This document shows positions 7,501 through 8,325 of a stretch of 8,325 bases of DNA, in pieces. The DNA is from Planktomarina sp. Its GTDB lineage: Bacteria > Pseudomonadota > Alphaproteobacteria > Rhodobacterales > Rhodobacteraceae. How positions within the stretch are numbered: the stretch's first letter is position 1; each line of letters starts with the position of its first letter. The stretch spans positions 1 to 8,325 of the forward strand of contig JAKMFM010000106.1 in the NCBI GenBank assembly GCA_022425445.1, given 5' to 3'. Both the position numbers and the translations under genes were made by a program. The notes below the pieces were generated by a model that was not told where the DNA came from, made no database searches, and worked only from the letters and a program-made list of their open reading frames with translations.

Positions 7501-7982
7501 ATGTCAATAATGCCACCCCGGATGGAATAATCGCCGGGCTCCATTACAGTTGGGGTCTGGGTGAACCCCATTCGCACCAGAAACGCGCGCAGCGCTTGTT
7601 CGTCAACGCGGCTGTGAACCGAGGCGCGAAAGACCGCCGATGCAACTGTCTCGCGCGCCGGCACGCGCTGGCTGGCCGCCGAAAGGGTGGTTAAGACAAC
7701 ATAGGAGTTTGGCATTTGCGTGAGAAAGCTTGCAAGGCTCGACATGCGCTGGGCACTGATATCCGCATTGGGCGATACCCGGTCAAAAGGTAGGCAGTCC
7801 CAGGCGGGAAAATGAAAGACGGGCAGCTCAGGCGCGAAAAACTCCAAAGCGGCCCGCATGGCCTGCAAACGATGCGCATCGCGTGCAACATGGATCACCC
7901 CACCCTGCTGCGCTTCTTTGCGCACGATTGTCGCGTCAAAGCCTTCGGGGGCGCCGCTCATTACGATGTGATTGGATGTCAT
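4542..7982 (-). CDS. mfd: Transcription-repair coupling factor Mfd
   Basis: A full-length 1146-residue ATP-dependent DNA translocase that dislodges RNA polymerase stalled at lesions and recruits UvrA for nucleotide excision repair. The N-terminal UvrB-like module spans about 1-330 and includes the MEPGDYSIRGGIIDIFPPG region (147-165). The CarD-like RNA-polymerase-interacting domain begins at SPGDLVVHVDHGVGRFKAL (474-492). The RecG-like motor follows: Walker A GDVGFGKT (621-628), DEEQ (722-725), TAT (748-750), ATTIVESGLDIP (860-871) and QIRGRVGR (891-898). The TRCF C-terminal domain, about 995-1100, includes the RLGLYRRL segment and autoinhibits UvrA binding in known Mfd. Family length is about 1150-1180, so nothing is missing. 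The ATG at 7982-7980 is the first possible start because an in-frame TGA lies 12 bases upstream; AAAAGG at 8002-7997 is a distant, weak ribosome site. An unrecognised membrane-protein gene ends 26 bases upstream, so read-through from it is likely. Confidence 0.98.
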   Translation of the reverse strand: MTSNHIVMSGAPEGFDATIVRKEAQQGGVIHVARDAHRLQAMRAALEFFAPELPVFHFPAWDCLPFDRVSPNADISAQRMSSLASFLTQMPNSYVVLTTLSAASQRVPARETVASAVFRASVHSRVDEQALRAFLVRMGFTQTPTVMEPGDYSIRGGIIDIFPPGLSEPIRLDFFGDTLDGIRQFDPASQRTVKSIDMIELSPVSEVILDEASIRRFRQNYRIEFGAAGTDDPLYEAVSAGRKHQGVEHWLPFFHERLDSLFDYLPDATVVVDDQSTAARLARWNTIADQYDARKTAFTQKGRLDTVYKPAPPELLYLNDAVWQEILAARRQVALSVLPQPTGLNVLDAGARLGRNFAPERQNEALSLFGAVFDHIKKKRATKPVVVTSYSTGARERLSGLLHDEGLGELIEIQNVKGLRGAGTYLAVSQLDHGFETEDLLVITEQDILGDRLVRRTKKTKRADNFLTETQSLSPGDLVVHVDHGVGRFKALEIISAAGADHECLLLEYAEGSKLYLPVENIELLSRYGHDEGLLDRLGGGAWQAKKARLKERIREMAEKLIRVAAERELRKAPLLDPPLGMWDSFCARFPYQETDDQLNAISDVIGDLGTGRPMDRLICGDVGFGKTEVAMRAAFVAACSGLQVAVVAPTTLLARQHAKSFAERFRGFPLEIRQLSRFVSAKQAHDTREGLARGTVDIVIGTHAVLSDQVRFQNLGLLVIDEEQRFGVGHKEKLKQLRSDVHVLTLTATPIPRTLQLSLTGVRDLSIIGTPPIDRLAIRTYVSEFDTITLREALLREHYRGGQSFFVVPRIQDIPDMEAFLREHVPEVSVVVGHGQMPAGELDDKMNAFYDGKYDVLLATTIVESGLDIPTANTMIIYRADMFGLSQLYQIRGRVGRSKTRAFAYLTTKPRAKLTPTAEKRLRVLGSLDSLGAGFTLASQDLDIRGAGNLLGEEQSGQMRDVGYELYQQMLEDAIAKIRSGETEANLENDQWAPQINLGVSVLIPAAYVPDLDVRLGLYRRLSSLATKVELEGFAAELIDRFGPLPKEVNTLMLVVRIKAMCRKAGIAKLDGGPKGATIQFHNDKFASPGGLVAFLQDQRGLAKIRDNKVVVRRDWSRTSDKIKGAFAIAKDLAALVAAEGKRKA

Positions 7983-8008
7983 GTCAGCGCGTCAAACCTT
8001 TTGTCTCT

Positions 8009-8325
8009 TCATGGTTTTAAGACCTCGAACCCGTAACCAAACAGTCCGGCAAAGAAGATTGCCGCAGCGCCTGTTGCGTAAATTTTAAGATGCAGTGTTT
8101 TAAGGGCTTTGATAGATGCCTCAAGCCTCAAGGGTTTGGCGCAAATAGACTGCGCCGTTCGGTAACCAAGCTGGAAAACGATCACTTCTGGGACAACTAA
8201 TATAGCGGCCGCGGCACAAAGCTCAATGTGGTATACAAACCCCAATATGAACACCACCGATACCAAAAATGACAAGCCAGCCACGAACACAAGCGGCGCA
8301 CGGCGTGCGGAGCGAAGTCGCCGTT
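8009..8325 (-). CDS. Small hypothetical membrane protein, 5' end outside the window
   Basis: I do not recognise this protein. The frame is open from the right edge to the TGA at 8011-8009, giving 104 visible residues. A GTG at 8290-8288 could serve as a start, but the frame continues upstream without a stop and encodes a strongly basic stretch (RRLRSARRAPL), so the true start is probably beyond the window. After the basic stretch come about three hydrophobic segments: FVAGLSFLVSVVFILGFVYHI, then LCAAAAILVVPEVIVFQLG, and near the C-terminus IYATGAAAIFFAGLFGYGF. They are separated by a loop rich in Lys/Arg and Leu (about residues 60-80). The basic N-terminus suggests that this end is cytoplasmic. 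The gene lies 26 bases upstream of mfd on the same strand and probably shares its transcript. It could be a short integral membrane protein of unknown function or the C-terminal part of a longer one. Confidence 0.65.
   Translation of the reverse strand, partial: RRLRSARRAPLVFVAGLSFLVSVVFILGFVYHIELCAAAAILVVPEVIVFQLGYRTAQSICAKPLRLEASIKALKTLHLKIYATGAAAIFFAGLFGYGFEVLKP

Noticed and set aside
8117..8130. Perfect tandem 7-mer GCCTCAA x2 near the right end
   Set aside because: Two copies only, inside a coding frame; consistent with chance.

Overview
The window looks like a compact chromosomal segment from an alphaproteobacterium, most likely a marine Rhodobacteraceae/Roseobacter-group organism of moderate GC content. 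The evidence is protein resemblance by recognition only: the Mfd N-terminus, the YejA-type binding protein, the AqpS-like channel and the benzoate-CoA-ligase-like enzyme all have the flavour of that group. No database search was possible, so genus-level placement is not claimed. There are no RNA genes, insertion sequences, phage genes or CRISPR arrays, and no intergenic stretch is longer than 64 bases.

Layout, left to right. Positions 1-1035 (+) hold the C-terminal part of a family-5 (YejA-like) oligopeptide-type solute-binding protein. It is followed after 31 bases by a GTG-started small MIP-family channel (1067-1726, +) that looks like the arsenic-associated aquaglyceroporin AqpS. Convergent to this, overlapping by 4 bases, is an XRE-cupin transcriptional regulator (1723-2346, -). 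A 64-base divergent intergenic region (2347-2410), containing an inverted repeat GGTCA-N5-TGACC, separates the regulator from a two-gene unit on the + strand. That unit is a class I adenylate-forming (acyl/aryl-CoA ligase) enzyme (2411-3907) and a FrnE-type cytoplasmic DsbA-family oxidoreductase (3904-4545), translationally coupled by an ATGA overlap. The oxidoreductase converges, again with a 4-base stop overlap, on mfd (4542-7982, -), the full-length transcription-repair coupling factor. Upstream of mfd on the same strand is the 3' part of a small unrecognised membrane protein (8009-8325, -), which runs off the window.

How the genes might work together: the XRE-cupin regulator is placed to control itself and the ligase/oxidoreductase pair through the shared divergent region. 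The pair could activate an organic (possibly aromatic) acid and handle a thiol/disulfide step, but the substrate cannot be read from sequence. The channel and the binding protein are both transport functions and may share a transcript. Mfd is housekeeping DNA repair. Overall this is a mostly ordinary, tightly packed region. The points most worth checking are the non-canonical selectivity filter of the channel, the glycine at the hinge position of the adenylating enzyme, the candidate operator, and the unknown gene ahead of mfd.
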